Source: Rutstroemia sp. NJR-2017a BVV2
Lineage: Eukaryota > Ascomycota > Leotiomycetes > Helotiales > Rutstroemiaceae
Length of the DNA stretch: 64,000 nucleotides
Reading direction: 5' to 3'
Assembly (NCBI GenBank): GCA_002946415.1
Contig: NJPS01000059.1
Span: 1 to 64,000, forward strand
The notes below the pieces were generated by a model. It ran no database searches. It had not been told where the DNA came from and saw only the letters and a program-made list of their open reading frames with translations. The translations under genes and the position numbers were made by a program. Positions 10,385 through 22,899 of the stretch are shown here, piece by piece. The number at the start of each line of letters is the position of its first letter. The first letter of the stretch is position 1.

Positions 10385-10406
10385 TTAAAAAATCACGATT
10401 TTTTAA
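10385..10406. repeat. Perfect 10-bp palindrome at the island edge
   Basis: TTAAAAAATC and GATTTTTTAA separated by AC, a near-perfect hairpin, exactly where balanced sequence turns AT-rich. It could act as a weak terminator or be the scar of a transposon end. Confidence 0.5.
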
Positions 10407-10627
10407 TCAACTTAATAATTATAGATTACTCTGGATTAACCCACGACGCTCGTATAAAGCTTATAATTACTGATCTGGATAGAGAGAACTTAGTATTTGT
10501 TATTATTATAGTTAAGAGATATAGCTTATAGTATAATATACTCTCTTATTATTGATATAGAATCACCTCCTTAAAAGCTAAAGTTATCTCCGAATATTAT
10601 TAACAACTTATTATAGTTTAAGAAGAA
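10407..10627. other. Moderately RIP-affected spacer before Copia-2
   Basis: Transitional composition, with some GC words left (GGATTAACCCACGACGCTCG). No gene and no match to the Gypsy-1 sequence that borders the other side of the Copia-2 array. Confidence 0.5.
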
Positions 10628-10995
10628 TATCGGAATATCAGTACTTCGACCAGATAATAACTATATAAGCTATTATATCTTAGATATAAAATATATTTTA
10701 TCAAAATAATTATATATATTTTAGATTGCTGTATATCTATCTATATATCTATATATACCGAAGCTAGAGTATCGGAGAGTATTAAAAGGAGTTTCGGAAT
10801 ATATTTATTATATACTATAAATAAGTTATTATATAGCTAATTAGTTATAAAAGAATAAAACGATTTTATCTATTAATATAAATTAGCTATTATATATTTA
10901 GTTTAGTATTCTAGATAAATATCGATATAAATTTATATAACTTTATTAGATCTTTCCTTCTTTAAATATATTACTTTTATTAGAAAATCTAATCA
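10628..10995 (+). repeat. Copia-2 LTR 1
   Basis: 368 bp, the same length as LTR 2 (16,400) and LTR 3 (18,305). Shared landmarks are TATATATCTATCTATATATC, ATATACCGAAGCTAGAGTAT and a terminal CTAATCA. This copy keeps more G/C than LTR 3. Confidence 0.9.
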
Positions 10996-13379
10996 ATATT
11001 AATTAGTAGTTAATTTTATTGATATTACTATATATTTCGGGTATTAGCTAAGTATCTCTCTCAATTATAAATTAACAAAATATCTCAATTTATATATAAT
11101 AATCTATATTTATAATAATATTTTAAAATTATATTTCCAAAAGATGAAATTAGTATATAATCAATATTATATTATTTTATAAAGATTATAATTTTTTAGA
11201 TAAGTTCTTTTATATAAAGATTATTATTATTATTTATATTATCTAATTTATTATATAGATTATATAAATAAAAGAAATTAATTATAATCTATAAATTATA
11301 TATTATAATAATTTCGAAAAATAAATAGAAGAATTATTTATTCTAATTAATATAATATTTCTCTATTAATTATAAATATATATAATAGAATAAAGAATAT
11401 TTATTTAAAATATTATTGAAAGTAGATTATATATTAAGATTTTTATAATATTTCTTAAAGAAGAGAAATTTTATAAATAAATAAAAAAAGAATTCTAATA
11501 ATTTAGAACTTATTATAAATTTCTTAAAATAAAGATTTTAAATAAATAAACTAAGTTTCTTTGATTTATAATAAAAATATTATAGATCTTTTTTATAATT
11601 TTAGATATAAATTGAAACTTATTAAAATAATAAAAAACTAAAAAATCAATATATATATTAGAAATTAATAAAGAAATCTAGATTTAGTATTTTATTTTTA
11701 TTTGGAATTCTTCTAATTATATTAGTAATATTCTATATTCTATTTTAGATTTCGTAATTATTATTATATAAAATTCTTTAATATATAGTAAATAACTTAA
11801 TAATCTATATAAGTTTTTAAATAATAACTAGAAGAAATATAATAATAAAATATATAAAATAATTAATATTAAGTTTAGAGTTTTCTAAAATTATTATATA
11901 AAAATAAATTTATTTCTAGAAATATATATCTTCGAATTTTTATCTATTTTGAGAAATCAAATATTGAATTATTTCTTTAATTAGATTTTAGAAAAGAATC
12001 TTTTTTTTATATAATATAAAATATAATTTAAGAATATTTCGAGATAAATAAAAAAAAACAAATTTATCTTTCTAAATAAAAATCTATTATATACCAAAGT
12101 ATATAATAATAGTATTTTGATAAAACTAAAATATAATATTTTAAATTACTTTTTAATAAGATTTATATTTTATAAAAAAATTTATTATATAAATATCAAA
12201 ATAAATATAATCTATAAAATCAAGTTCTCAATATATATTAAAATATATCTAATTATAGCTTTATATTATATAAATCATCAGATATTTTTAAATTAGTATA
12301 TTTAGATTTATATAACTTTATTATTATTATTATATATAATTATTAGTAATCTACTATATTTATTATAGATAAGTAGTATTAAGTTAATCGAAAATATAAA
12401 GGTTCTTATATCTATTATAACTATAATATTTTGTAATAGTTCTCTATTCGAGGAAGATAAATTATAAAGATATAAGTATCTTGGAAATATCTAAGATAAT
12501 TTAAAAAGAAATACCTTATATATAAAAAAGAAAGATATTAGTTTATAAATTATCTTAGTATAGAAATAAAGAAAGTATTTGATAAATATAAAAAGTAATT
12601 AATTATTAAAGAAAGTTTAAACAATAGTAAGATAAACTAATATATCTAATATAAAGAAGAATAGTAAGAAGAAAAAGTATTAGAGAATTAAAAAAGAAAT
12701 ATATATAAATAAATACTTATAGAGTTTAATCTAATCGATAACTAATAAATAATAAATATATTTCTCGATCAAAGTATTATATATTTATTTATATAAGAAG
12801 ATTTGAAACTATTTTAAATATAATATAAAAAGATCTTTATCTTTAAAGAATAATATTTTATAACTAAATTCTAGAAAATTATACTAGATAATAGAATATC
12901 TAATATCTCTATAATAGAAGAACCTTAATTTCAAATATTATAGTAAAAAGATCTTAATATTATATTTACCTAAGTAGATAATAAAAATTATATAATTTGT
13001 TTTGGGAAAGAAATAGTAAATATTAAAAGTATTACTATTATTAGTATATTAGTAAATATAATTATCTTCTATATTATTATAGCTAATATCCCCTTTTTCT
13101 ATTATATCTAGAATATAGATAAAATAAATATATAGTTTAATAATCTATATAATATCTTTGTATAAAGAGATAATATTATCTCTATTATCTAGAAATAAAG
13201 ATATCTTTGGATATTTTTAAAAAAAGAAGAAATAATTATATAAATATATATAATAGAAAAAGAACTAAAGTAATTATATCAATATTTCGGATATCTATCT
13301 ATATATAAATTGTTATTATTACTAGAGAAAATAGAGTAAGAGAATATTAATATATATATATTTGAATATCTTACTAAAT

Positions 13380-15935
13380 ATTATAGATATTATTAGTTAT
13401 ATACCAAGTTACTAAATAGATTCAAATTTATAATCAAGAATAATATCGACTTTAATTATATTGTTATCATCGATATTATATATCTAGAAGATATACTAGT
13501 ACTTTATCTTATAGATAAAGTAATAGTATTTAATATAGTATATTTCTTAAAGAATATCTTAGCGAAAACTATATAGAATACTATATATATATACTAGATT
13601 AATATATACTAGAGATTATTAGATTATATTATATATAATATAAAAACCAATTTCGTATCTAATAAGTTTCAACAAAATATATATATTATAGATTCCGAGA
13701 TAAAAGAGATATTAATCGAAATATATAATAATATAGATAAGATTGAGTATTATTATATCTCTCTTTAATAAATATATAAGATCTTAAGTAAAGAGTTATA
13801 AGATAAATAGATCTCTCAAGATAATATATTATAAATAACTATTAAAATAATCAATAATATAATAAATCTAAATAGACTAATATCTACTTTCTTAATCTTT
13901 AATATCTATTTCTAGTTTAACTATCAATTAGTTCTATTATTATTTATATATATATAAATAGATATAATCGATAAAGTAATAATAGAAATTAGGAAATATA
14001 ATATTCAATAATAAATAAAAGATATATTAGAAATCAGAAATAGTTTATAAATCTTTAATCTAATTAATCGCCTTCTCCAATCAGATATATATATTTATAA
14101 GAAAAAGAAGAGATAGATAAAACTATTTAAATTTATCAATATAGAAAAAGATGATAGAATTATATAAATACTAATAAATTCGATCTACTTTAGAATAATA
14201 TCTATTAAATCTTTCTATTTAGAAAAGTTTCTAGAATACTAAATTGAAATCGAATTTCTTCTTATTTAGTCTAATTACAAAAAAAACAATATAATAGTTT
14301 CTCAAAAGTTGATTCTATAAATTATTATCCTATTTCAATATATAGAAATATTCTTGATAAAGAAGAAATAAAGTAATTATAATCTAGTATAACAACTATA
14401 TATATAAAATACTATTATTATAATAAAAGTACTTTTCGAGTTTTCTTAATAAATAGAAATTGATAACTTAATTATTTATAATATCTTCAAAATAGTATAA
14501 TATAATTTAACTATATATAAAAGATATATTTTTAATACCAAACTAGTTAACAAAATAAAAAGCAAAACAATATTAGCTTTATATAAGAAGAATAGATTTA
14601 TAATATAAAGATATAATAACTAAGATAAAGAAAGTATTTTTATATAAATACTTATAATATAAAGATCAAATTAATATCTACTAGAAATATTAGTTTTTAT
14701 ATTCCAAATACAAAAGATAAAAATAAGTATATATAATATTATATAAATATATCTATAATTAATTACCGAATTAGTTTATATAATTATTACTAAGTTACTA
14801 AAGCAAATCGAATATTAATATTTTAAAGAAATAATAATAATTATTTATAAATCTCTATATAATATAGTAAAAATAAATATATATTAGTAAGTTATATATT
14901 ATATATATTATTATAAAAAACTCGATATAGAAATATTCTTATATAATCTATATCTTTTAATTACTATATCTCAAAATATATTTATAATAGTTATTTTATA
15001 AACCGATAATATATTTATTTTAGGAAATAAAGTATTTTATAATAAAGAAATATAAAAACTAACAAAAATTAGCTTTATTATAAAATCAATAGAAATACTT
15101 ATATCTATAAGTTCCTTAATCTTCAATAAATATTATCTAATTTAAAAAAGTAATAAGTTATTGATTATATAGAAAAGATAAAATTAGAAAATCAAGATAA
15201 TTAAGTTAATATCTAAGTAATATATAAATAATTATTATAAGTAATATATTAGAGATACTTATTTCTCAAATATATACTAGTTAGAAACTAGTTTCGACTT
15301 TTCAGTTATAACTTAATATCAGGAATTTATAAATAACAATATATAAATATTTAATAAGTATCTCTAATAACAAATAGATAACTCAAAAAAAGAACTATAT
15401 TATATATTACTAAATCTAAACTATACTAAGTTCTTTATATATATTAATAACTTATTTACTAATAATAAAAATCTTAGTTTATAAATAGAATTTGTTATTT
15501 TTATAGTAACTAAAGAATATATAACTAAAATATTCAAAATAAAAAATAACTTTGTATATTGAAATAGTATTAAGAATAAATATATTACTAAAAGTATCTT
15601 TATTTCCGAGATCTATATAATAATTATTAATATTAATATAGTTATTATTATAAACTAAATACTTGATATAATTCTAAAACAACTATATTTGCTAATATTA
15701 CCAATTATAATATATACTGATTTATATAATTTATATAATTATCTAATTAAGTTTAGGATAACTAAAGAGAAATATTTAATAATCGATATTATAATATTAT
15801 AATAATTATATAAATAGTAAGAGCTAGCTAAAATATAATAGATCAAAAGAAATAATAATCTAGTTAATACTATAATAAAAGCAATTCTAAATAAAATACT
15901 CGAGAAAATATTAAATAACAATAAATTTACTATAT
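13380..15935 (+). pseudogene. Copia-2 pol relic (integrase, RT, RNase H)
   Basis: Plus-strand translation, reading TAA/TAG as former CAA/CAG, gives the fungal Copia order. Integrase core: DFNYIVIIDIIYL near 13,440 and ILIEIYNNIDKIEYYYISL near 13,710 (family form VPVEAHNSIGKVERYHAPL). RT: about 14,600-15,030, with TDNIFILG at 15,000 where the family has TDDTxxLG, so the second catalytic Asp has become Asn. RNase H: about 15,340-15,930, with LETSFDFSV, INNLFTNNKNLSLQI, TDLYNLYNYLIKF and LIIDIIIL. There are dozens of RIP-type stops, so no product. The stretch 10,996-13,380 should hold gag and protease but is too eroded for me to delimit. Confidence 0.8.
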
Positions 15936-16399
15936 ATATAGAAAAATAAATAGTTCAAAAAAAGAAATAATATCGAAGAAAGAGGATTCTTTATATTTTT
16001 CTTTATTTTCTTGAATTTATTTATTTTTAGTTAAGATAATATCAGAGATTTTAAAGTTTAAATTTTCATTTCTATAATAATATTATATAAAATCGATATT
16101 TTTAAAAATATCTTTAGAGATAGATATAAATAACGAAGAATATATAAAAAAGAAGAATAAAATTTTAAAAATCGATATCTGATATATACTAAATATAAAC
16201 TTAAAAAGAATATATAAAGAGTTTTTTAGTTTTATAATAATAATAACTATTATTTCAACAATTTTGAGTATAACTAGTTATAAACAAAATAAGAAAATAG
16301 AAAAGATCGAATATAAATTTATAACTAAAGCTAATTTATCTAAACAATATATTATATATATATATAATATATATAGACCGAAAAAGAAAAAGTTACTAA

Positions 16400-16767
16400 T
16401 ATCAGAATATTAGTATTTTGGTTAGATAATAGTTATATAAGTTATTATACTTTAAATATAAAATATACTTTATCAAAATAACTATATATATTTTAGATTA
16501 CTATATATCTATCTATATATCTATATATACCGAAACTAGAATATCGGAAAGTATTAAAAGAAGTTTCGGAATATATTTATTATATACTATAAATAAGCTA
16601 TTATATAGCTAGTTAGTTATAGAAAAATAAAATAATTTTATCTATTAATATAAGCTAACTATTATATACTTAGCCCAATATCCTAGATAAATATCGATAT
16701 AAGTCTATATAATCTTATTGAATTTTCTCTCTTTTAAATATATTACTTTTATTAGAAGATCTAATCA
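16400..16767 (+). repeat. Copia-2 LTR 2 (shared)
   Basis: 368 bp. It serves as the 3' LTR of the full element on its left and as the 5' LTR of the deleted unit on its right. Confidence 0.9.
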
Positions 16768-18304
16768 ATATTTATCAAGTATTATAAATATTATTAGTTA
16801 TATATCAAATTGCTAGATAAATTCAAATTTATAATTAAAGATAATATCAACTTTAACTATATTAATATTTCATTTTATAAATAAAATAATAATATTTAAT
16901 ATAATATATTTTTTAAAAAATATCTTAATAAAAACTATATAAAATACTATATATATATTAGATTAATATATACTAAGAACTATTAAATTATATTATATAT
17001 AATATAAAAACTAATTTTATATATAATAAATTCTAGCAAAATATATATATTATAAATTCTAAGATAAAGAAAATTTTAATCGAAATATATAATAATATAG
17101 ATAAAATCAAATATTAGTATATTCTTCTTTATCGAATATATAAGATTTTGAATAAAGAATTATAAAATAAATAGATTTCTTAAAATAATATATTATAAAT
17201 AATTATTAAAATAATTAATAATATAATAAATCCAAATAGATTAGTATTTATTTTCTTAATCTTTAATATCTATTTTTAGTTTAATTATTAATTAGTTTTA
17301 TTATTATCTATATATATATAACTAGATATAATTAATAAAGTAATAATAGAAATTAGAAAGTATAATATTTAATAATAAATAAAAGATATATTAAAAATTA
17401 GAAATAATTTATAAATCTTTAATTTAATTAATCTTTTTCTTTAATTAGATATATATATTTATAAAGAAAAGAATAAATAAATAAAATTATTTAAATTTAT
17501 TAATATAGAAAAAGAAGATAAAATAATATAAATACTAATAGATCTAATTTATTTGAGAATAATATTTATTAAATTTTTTTATTTAGAAGAACTTCTAGAA
17601 TATTAAATTGAAATCGAACTTTCTTCTATTTAATTTAGTTATAAAAAGAATAATATAATAACTTTCTAGAAACTAATTTTATAAATAATTATCTTATCTT
17701 GATATATAGAAGTATTTTTAATAAAAAAGAAATATAGTAACTATAATCTAATATAATAATTATATATATAAGATATTATTATTATAATAGAAATATTTTT
17801 TGAATTCTCTTAATAAATAGAAATTAATAACTTAATTATCTATAATATTTTCGAAATAATATAATATAATCTAGTTATATATAAAGGATATATCTTTAAT
17901 ACTAGATTAGTTAATAAAATAAAAAGCAAAATAATATCAATTTTATATAAAAAAAGCAGATTTATAATATAAAAATATAATAACTAAAACAAAAAAAATA
18001 TCTTTATATAAATATCTATAATATAGAGATTAAGTTAATATCTATTAAAAATATTAGTTTTTATATTCTAAATATAAAAGATAAGAATAAATATATATAA
18101 TATTATATAAATATATATATAATTAATTATCAAACTAATTTATATAATTATTATTAAGTTATCAAAATAGATTAAATATTAATATTTTAAAGAAATAATA
18201 ATAATTATTTACAAACTTTTATATAATATAATAGAAATAGATATATATTAATAAATTATATATTATATATAATATATATAAACCGAAAAAGAAAAAGTTA
18301 TCAA
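16768..18304 (+). mobile_element. Doubly deleted second Copia-2 interior
   Basis: Aligns with about 13,364-14,910 of the first interior (integrase through early RT), then jumps at a TATATTATATAT microhomology to the sequence equivalent to about 16,355 just before LTR 2. It lacks the first ~2.4 kb of interior as well as RT and RNase H. It is more AT-rich than the first interior. Confidence 0.82.
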
Positions 18305-18672
18305 TATTGGAATATTAATATTTCGATTAGATAATAATTATATAGATTATTATATTTTAGATATAAAATATACTTTATCAAAATAATTATATATATTTTA
18401 AGTTATTATATATCTATTTATATATTTATATATATCGAAACTAGAATATTAAAGAATATTAAAAAGAGCTTTAGAATATATTTATTATATATTATAAATA
18501 AATTATTATATAGCTAGTTAATTATAAAGAAATAAGATAATTTTATTTATTAATATAAACTAATTATTATATATTTAATTTAGTATTCTAGATAAATATC
18601 AATATAAGTTTATATAATTTTATTAGATTTTTTCTTTTTTGAATATATTACTTTTATTAAAAAATCTAATTA
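18305..18672 (+). repeat. Copia-2 LTR 3
   Basis: 368 bp, the most RIP-mutated of the three. Gypsy-1 sequence begins at the next base, whereas the sequence left of LTR 1 is not Gypsy-1. Confidence 0.9.
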
Positions 18673-18689
18673 ATAAAAATAATTAATAA

Positions 18690-19725
18690 AATCACTATAT
18701 TTTGCAAATTAACTAATAAATATTTATTTAAATCGAAATCAGATTCTATCTTCTTTAATTTTACTTTATTTAGTAAATTGAATTCTAATATAGTTAAAAT
18801 AATTCTAATTAATATTAAGTTATTTATAAGAAGTTAGTAAAACTAAATATTATCAAAATAGAAAAGAAATTGAGAATAATAGAAATATTGTTTTTTTTAA
18901 TTCTTAAATACTTTTTAAAGTTTTTCTAAATATCTTTTATTATATATAAATTCTTTATTATTAAAATTTATATTATCTCGGATACTATCTTAAATACTTT
19001 TTATAAAAGATATAATAATTATAAACTATTTATTATAATTTTATAAAAATTAAATAATCTAATTAATTAATATCGAGATATCTAGAACAAAAAGTAATAG
19101 AAAATAATTTTTATAATCTAATTTCTTTCTTTTTAATTCTGATAAATAATTATATATTTTTTTCTATAAATAGATATTACTAAATTACTAATTTTTGATA
19201 AATATACTAATTATATCTATATCTTCTTTAAAACTGAATTCGATATTTTATTATTATATTATTTTTATAATAATAAAATCTATTTAAAGAATAATAATAA
19301 TAAAATATTAAAATATAGTTTACTTTATAAAATATTATTTAAAAAACTTGAGATTATTAAGAAATACTTTATTAAGAATTTATTAAAAGATTTTATTAAA
19401 TCTAATTAAATATTATTTATAGTTTTTATTTTCTTTATTAAGAAACTAATAAATAAATTATATTATTATATTGATTTCCGAATATTTAATATTTTTATCT
19501 ATAAAGATCAATATTTATTATTTCTAATTAATAAAATATTTACTAATATTATAAATATAAAGATTTTTATTAAACTAAATATCTATTAAACTTTCTATTA
19601 TATTCAAATAAATTCTATTTTAGAAGAATATATTATTTTTCGAATATATTATAAAATATATAAATATAAAATTATATTTTTCGAACTAATAAATAACTTT
19701 ATAATCTATTAATATTATATAAACA
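18690..19725 (+). pseudogene. Gypsy-1 pol relic, protease-to-RT part
   Basis: Shares IFFNFTLFSKLNSNI with the Gypsy-3 relic (IFSNFVLLSKLNSNI, 56,300 region). Then comes the RT N-terminal order: KNLRLLRNTLLRIYQ, YSFYFLY, IINYLLxxLLI and EYIIKYINIKLYFSN, equivalent to the FEYLVMPFGLTNAPATFQ neighbourhood. It ends at the LINE-A insertion, just before the catalytic loop. Confidence 0.7.
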
Positions 19726-20529
19726 AAACCTTCATTTCCCACGAAAAAATAAATCTAATCAAAAATAGTAATTAACTTTAGTATTAGACTAAGGAGTTTA
19801 ATAAGTTTATAAATCAATAAACTATAACTCGGTATAATATTAGCTATAAAAGTAGTAATAGTTTCGAGCTTACTAGTATAAGTAAAAATATATAAATACG
19901 AAACTGATATAGAAAAGATATATATTGAAAAGAATAGGAAAACGAAAATAGAGATTATAAATAAAGTTCTTATAAAGTTTAAGCTTATAAAAGAGAAAAA
20001 GAAAATATAGAATATAATCCAAAAACTAGTAAAAGGATAAAATAATCAAAGTAGAGAACAAATACTCTATAAATATATAGAAAAAGTATTTATAGAACTT
20101 AAGAAAGAAAAAAGAAGTAATTCGAATAAGAAACCAAAAAGAATCTAGATAGATATAGCTAAAAATAGTTTACCAACTTATAAAGAATATAAAGTATTAT
20201 TTATAGTAAAAGATAAAATTATATTTGCAAAACCAAATATAGTTCTAATAAAAGAAATCAACTAGATAGTAAATAAAAAAATAATATAAAAAATCCGAAT
20301 ATTCCTAGAAAAGAAGATAATACTAATATTTATCTCTAAGGAAACTAAGATAAAGTAATAAAATAGAATAAAACTAAAGAGAATATTTAGCGAAAATATC
20401 GAAAACAAAGAACAAATCCTAGATATAATAATTTTCGAAATACTTAAATAATCAATTATAAGATTTATAAATAATCAACTTTTTAGAAAAATAGAAAAGC
20501 AAAATCCAGAACTATAAATAAAGCAGATA

Positions 20530-22380
20530 ATATAAAACCTTACTAAGTTATCTACTTTATCAGATTAGCTACTTTTTACTTATATTCTATAACTCAACTT
20601 AATCTATCAATAAAACAATAACCTAATATATCTGAACTTAGTAAAGAAGCTCGATTAAATCTTATAATTCAGATAATTAATTCGATATCTAGATTAAGTA
20701 ATCGGAAAGCTACTAAGATATATAATATAAATAAGGATATACTTACTAGGAGAATAGCTAGAAAGTAACCTGTTACTATAATAGTACTATGATTCTGCTA
20801 ATTGATTATATTAGAAAAGGAGATAATAATTCAATATATTCTTAATCTAGATTCAAGAAGATATCTACCTTACCTTAGTATTATCGAAGATATAACAAAT
20901 CATATCCTTGATAATAAGGATATTTGATATATTAACAAATACTAGATACAACAATTTATAAATCGATATTTTGAATTCAAAATCTACTTTACTCGAGTCT
21001 ATAATATTCAAAAGGCTTTCTACGAAGATCCGGAGTTTCTTTCGAAGTAGTTTATATTATTTAAAGATATATATCAAGAATATAGAATACTCGAATTAGA
21101 TATATAGAACTTCGATAAGATAGGATTTATAATAGATATAATTACTTTGTATATAATAATTACAAATACAAAACAATTAGGAAGAGCAAAGAATATTTAG
21201 CTAAGTAATCGGAAATAGATAATAATAATTATTATAATTAGTATAGAAAGAGAAGTAATCCCCTCTTTTGTATTACTTAAAGAGGTAATAGCTTAAGCTC
21301 AGTAAATAATAACTATTAATTAATCTAAAAGTTAGCTAATTAAACCTACAAAGAATAAATAGATGAATAATAAAATAGATTTAGATTAGATTAAATATTT
21401 CGAGAAATATACTATTATTCGAACAAAGGGTTTATAGTAACTACTAGTTCTAGATAGATATAAAAATTATAACTTAGTCGTTTTTCAAGAATACTATACT
21501 AAGTATAAGATTAAAATACTCTATCTACCTCTATATTCTTCCTATTTGACTTAGTTAGCAGATATTGGTCTATTTCAATTTTTGAAGAAGATATATAGTA
21601 ATCAAATTACTAACTTTATTAAATCCAATATTATCTATATTAGTAAAACAGATTTCTTAATTGGGTTTAAAGAGGCTTTCAGATAAATAATCATATTTTC
21701 AAATACTTAAGCTAGATTCTATAGTACTAGATTAGTATTATTCGATTTCTAAAAAGTTATCTTAAGAATAGATATCTATCTTCGAACTCTATTACCTACT
21801 ACTAGATTATCCTCTTCTTGGAACTTATATACTTTTTATAACTTCAAAGAAGTTCTTTCTCAGATTGATCTTATTCGAAATAGAATTACTCGATATCAAA
21901 GTAGTTCTTTTATATCTCTTTTTCGGGTAATTGAAGTTCTAGCTAAAGATACTAAGAAATTAGTTTATAAGATAACTATTTTGCAAGCTAATAATCAACA
22001 ACTATATAAGATAAATCATAATCTAAACAAGTATCATAGAGCTCCCAAAATCTATTTAAAACAGAATAAAGTTATTACTATAGAAGAAACTAATAAGATT
22101 TTAATTTAATAAAAGATTATTACTTAGATTGAAGATAATATAGCTATAAAAGGGGGAAAATCTTAAGCGATATTATCAACTTAATCACGATATAGAATAT
22201 ATAAACAATCTGAGTATAATAAAAAGATCTATCTAGATTATATAATAGATCCTACTTTAGTTACTTCTATATAGACTTATTTAATTTTAATTATTGTTGC
22301 TATTTAATTGAAAATTGAAGTCGAATATAGGTAAAAAGTAGCTAATCTGATAAAGTAGATAACTTAGTAGAGTTTTATAT
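20530..22380 (+). mobile_element. Fot1/pogo-like DNA transposon nested in LINE-A
   Basis: 1,851 bp. The 50-bp terminal inverted repeats include a perfect 39-bp core (20,541-20,579 versus 22,331-22,369) and outer arms ATATAAAACCT / GAGTTTTATAT with two transition mismatches. TA at 20,528-20,529 and 22,381-22,382 is the target duplication of the Tc1/mariner superfamily; the empty site is preserved in LINE-B (about 50,100) and LINE-C (about 61,640). Size, TIRs and transposase all fit Fot1/pogo. It is clearly less RIP-mutated than its host. Confidence 0.93.
20640..22330 (+). pseudogene. Fot1/pogo-like DDE transposase, RIP-inactivated
   Basis: A single plus frame runs across the element, interrupted by TAA/TAG/TGA stops of RIP type (for example AGA AAG TAA near 20,767). 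N-terminal helix-turn-helix-like region: LSKEARLNLIIQII...NRKATKIYNI. Catalytic core: NFDKIGF (Asp near 21,114), LLVLDRYKNYN (Asp near 21,453; family form DGHxSH), LPLYSSYLTQLADIGLF (Asp near 21,561; family form PHSSHxLQPLDVGxF). All three acidic residues survive. The spacing between the second and third is about 36 codons, as in Fot1/pogo enzymes. This family cuts and pastes DNA at TA sites. It is not translatable as it stands, but is the best-preserved transposase frame in the AT-rich part. Confidence 0.88.
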
Positions 22381-22899
22381 TAGTAGTTACTAGAATTAAT
22401 AAGAATAAGAGAAATATAGTATTAGTATTTAGTTTCGGTATTAATAAGAAAGTAAATAGAATAATCAATTAGAGAATATTATAGAATAGTATATTTTTAT
22501 TAATTAAGCAATATATTAAAAAGGTATTAACTTTATAATATTTCAAATACTAGAAATATAATTATAGAATAAAATAATATATTACTATATAAAAATATTA
22601 TATATAATATATAGGTATAGGATATAGTATCAAGTTATATTTAACTATAAGATTAGTAATAGCTAAGAGTTATATAAGTTATAATATAGTAGAATATAGT
22701 ATAATCGATAAGATTTATTTATATAATCTATAAAATCAATATAAAGCTATCTAGATATATACAAAAAGAGAGAAAAGATATCTAATAGATAAGTTATAAT
22801 TCTAATTTAGTTTCTAAATAGATAGATAGTTTACTCTAAACTTAAGTAATATAAATAAACTCGAATTCATAATTATAAGTTATAAATATATATATTATA

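Larger units (their letters stand above)
10628..16767 (+). mobile_element. Copia-2: full-length RIP-degraded Copia retrotransposon
   Basis: 6,140 bp between two LTRs of 368 bp each (10,628-10,995 and 16,400-16,767). Plus-strand pol relics follow the Copia order: integrase, then RT, then RNase H. The ends read TAT...CTAATCA, fitting an original TG...CA. No LTR-flanking target duplication joins 10,627 to 16,768, because a deleted second interior and a third LTR follow directly. Confidence 0.88.
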
